In this document: positions 62,746 through 64,000 of the stretch, in pieces
Position numbering within the stretch: the first letter of the stretch is position 1
Layout: each line of letters starts with the position of its first letter
Source of the DNA: CAZKKF01 sp964553285
GTDB lineage: Bacteria; Patescibacteriota; Minisyncoccia; Phycocordibacterales; Zambryskibacteraceae
Reading direction: 5' to 3'
Length of the DNA: 64,000 nt
Assembly: GCA_964553285.1 (NCBI GenBank)
Contig: CAZKKF010000001.1
Span: forward strand, 1-64,000
Made by a program: the position numbers and the translations under genes
The notes under the pieces: generated by a model
The model's database searches: none
The model's input: the letters and a program-made list of their open reading frames with translations, nothing else
What the model was told of the DNA's origin: nothing

Positions 62746-64000
62746 ATGCGAATACTTCGTTTTGCGCTTGTACTTTTTTTGTCCGCCGGACTCATGGCGC
62801 CCTACATGATGCCGGGCATTGCGGAGGCACAGCTCACTCCCCAGGAAAGGGAGCGTCTTCAGGCCGAATACGACCAGCTCCAAAGAGAGATAGACGAATG
62901 GAATAAAGTCCTGACCGAAACCAGGGCGCAGAAAAACACTTTGCAGGGCGATGTTACCGCCCTAAACGCCCAGATAAAGCAGGCCGAAGCCGCCATCTCG
63001 CAGAGGAACATAATCATAGGCCGCATAGGAAGCGAGATAAACAACAGAACGGCAACAATAAGCTCCCTTGAGGACAAGATAGAAAGGGGCAAGGTTTCCA
63101 TGGCGGAGCTCATAAGAAGAAAGAATGAACTTGATTCGTATTCGCTGGTTGAGGCGATGCTTTCCACCGAAGATTTGTCGGAGTTTTTTTCTGACGCGGA
63201 TTCTTTTAGCACCATAAAACGCAATCTTCATAGCCTGTTTTTTGATGTTCGCATGACAAGGGCGGAGACGGAAAAAGAACGCCTTGAATTGCAGTCCAAG
63301 AGAGACGAAGAACTTGATGCCCGCCGTGAGGTAGAGGCAAAGAAGCGGCAGATAGCAACAGCCGAAGCCGAAAAGAAAGAGCTATTGGCCATCGCCACAG
63401 AGCAGGAAAGGTCTTATCAGGCGGTGCTTGCCGAGAGGCAGGCCCGTGCCACTCAAATCAGGGCGGCGCTTTTCCCTCTGGCTAACGTGGACCAGGCCAT
63501 ACCGTTTGGTACGGCGCTTCAGTATGCCCAGGCCGCAAGCGCAAAGACAGGCGTTCGCCCCGCCTTCCTCCTTGCCATTATCCAGCAGGAGTCGGCCTTG
63601 GGCGCCAATACCGGCTCGTGCGTCATCACCGATGTAACTTCCGGACAGACCAAGAATATTCGAACGGAAAATGTCTTCTCAAACGGCATCCACCCCACAA
63701 GAGACTTGCCGCCGCTCCAGTCCATACTAAAAGACCTGGGCCGCAATCCGCTTGAGACCAGGGTTTCCTGCCCTGTGGCGGGAGTGGCAGGCTACGGAGG
63801 AGCCATGGGTCCGGCTCAGTTTATTCCTTCCACCTGGAACCTGATAAAGAACAAGCTTGTTGCGGCTCTGGGCAAGGCCGCCCCTGACCCTTGGAACCCT
63901 GCCGATGCCTTTATGGCCTCTGCCGTCCTCCTTGCGGACAACATGGGAAATACGGGCGACAAGCGCGTGGATGAGCGTACGGCCGCCTGCCGCTACTACT
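62746..64000 (+). CDS. Secreted coiled-coil lytic transglycosylase-like protein (runs off the window)
   Basis: The visible 418 codons are open to the window end. A signal peptide (about residues 1-28, GIAEA) is followed by two long coiled-coil segments (ERERLQAEYDQLQREIDEWN; TRAETEKERLELQSKRDEEL), the EnvC/PcsB-like layout. Then comes a transglycosylase domain: GVRPAFLLAIIQQESALGAN with the catalytic Glu in QQES, GYGGAMGPAQFIPSTWNLI, and DPWNPADAFMASAVLLADNM. It would cut glycan strands, perhaps under divisome control. TATAAT (62733-62738) ends seven bases before ATG. The C-terminus is outside the window. Confidence 0.85.
   Translation, partial: MRILRFALVLFLSAGLMAPYMMPGIAEAQLTPQERERLQAEYDQLQREIDEWNKVLTETRAQKNTLQGDVTALNAQIKQAEAAISQRNIIIGRIGSEINNRTATISSLEDKIERGKVSMAELIRRKNELDSYSLVEAMLSTEDLSEFFSDADSFSTIKRNLHSLFFDVRMTRAETEKERLELQSKRDEELDARREVEAKKRQIATAEAEKKELLAIATEQERSYQAVLAERQARATQIRAALFPLANVDQAIPFGTALQYAQAASAKTGVRPAFLLAIIQQESALGANTGSCVITDVTSGQTKNIRTENVFSNGIHPTRDLPPLQSILKDLGRNPLETRVSCPVAGVAGYGGAMGPAQFIPSTWNLIKNKLVAALGKAAPDPWNPADAFMASAVLLADNMGNTGDKRVDERTAACRYY

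Overview
The window looks like a scaffold from a Parcubacteria-type (Patescibacteria/CPR) bacterium; this is an inference from gene content. The signs are: several secreted surface proteins that end in peptidoglycan-binding modules; many small membrane-anchored proteins of unknown function; a CAP-domain protein, META and Gmad2 domain proteins and a LemA/HtpX pair; split transketolase; a shortened release factor 2; and no biosynthetic operons apart from CTP synthase and ribonucleotide reductase. The code is standard: genes end in TGA as well as TAA, and an RF2 gene is present. Two runs of ten N show that this is a scaffold; one of them looks like a false gap.

Layout. 0-5.3 kb: tRNA-Thr, a class IV aminotransferase, prfB, ftsE-ftsX and pyrG. 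5.3-11.1 kb: small secreted or membrane proteins on both strands, tRNA-Gln and a mutator-type transposase. 11.2-24 kb: a Fic AMPylase, two PG-binding surface proteins, a CAP protein, a sugar dehydrogenase-like protein, small membrane proteins, a membrane-tethered winged-helix/metallopeptidase pair, a secreted bactofilin-like protein and a Gmad2 protein. 23.8-29 kb (minus): secG, an oligopeptide-binding protein, RNase J and an MFS transporter. 29.2-36.9 kb: groES-groEL, lemA, htpX and a MacAB-like adaptor/ATPase/permease operon. 37-41.4 kb: a giant surface-protein gene broken by a frameshift and an in-frame TGA. 41.4-45.2 kb: a mosaic accessory island holding gene fragments, a partial gene duplication, an inverted repeat, a recombinase remnant, a hydrolase, a reductase and tRNA-Ser.

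45.3-64 kb: a dienelactone hydrolase, an RRM protein, a DUF192 protein, nrdA-nrdB (Phe-type R2), and then a central-carbon block. That block holds gap, rpiB, an rpe-like gene and split transketolase, and after another surface protein a pfkB-type kinase, a class II aldolase and an FAD oxidase. Together these serve lower glycolysis and the non-oxidative pentose phosphate route, which can supply ribose phosphate for the nucleotide reductase. Ribosomal protein bL25 and a truncated lytic transglycosylase close the window.

Two general features stand out. At least ten genes have a -10 hexamer ending only 6-8 nt before the start codon, which predicts leaderless mRNAs. A minority of genes instead carry a strong Shine-Dalgarno sequence, and these look like a separate, possibly acquired class.
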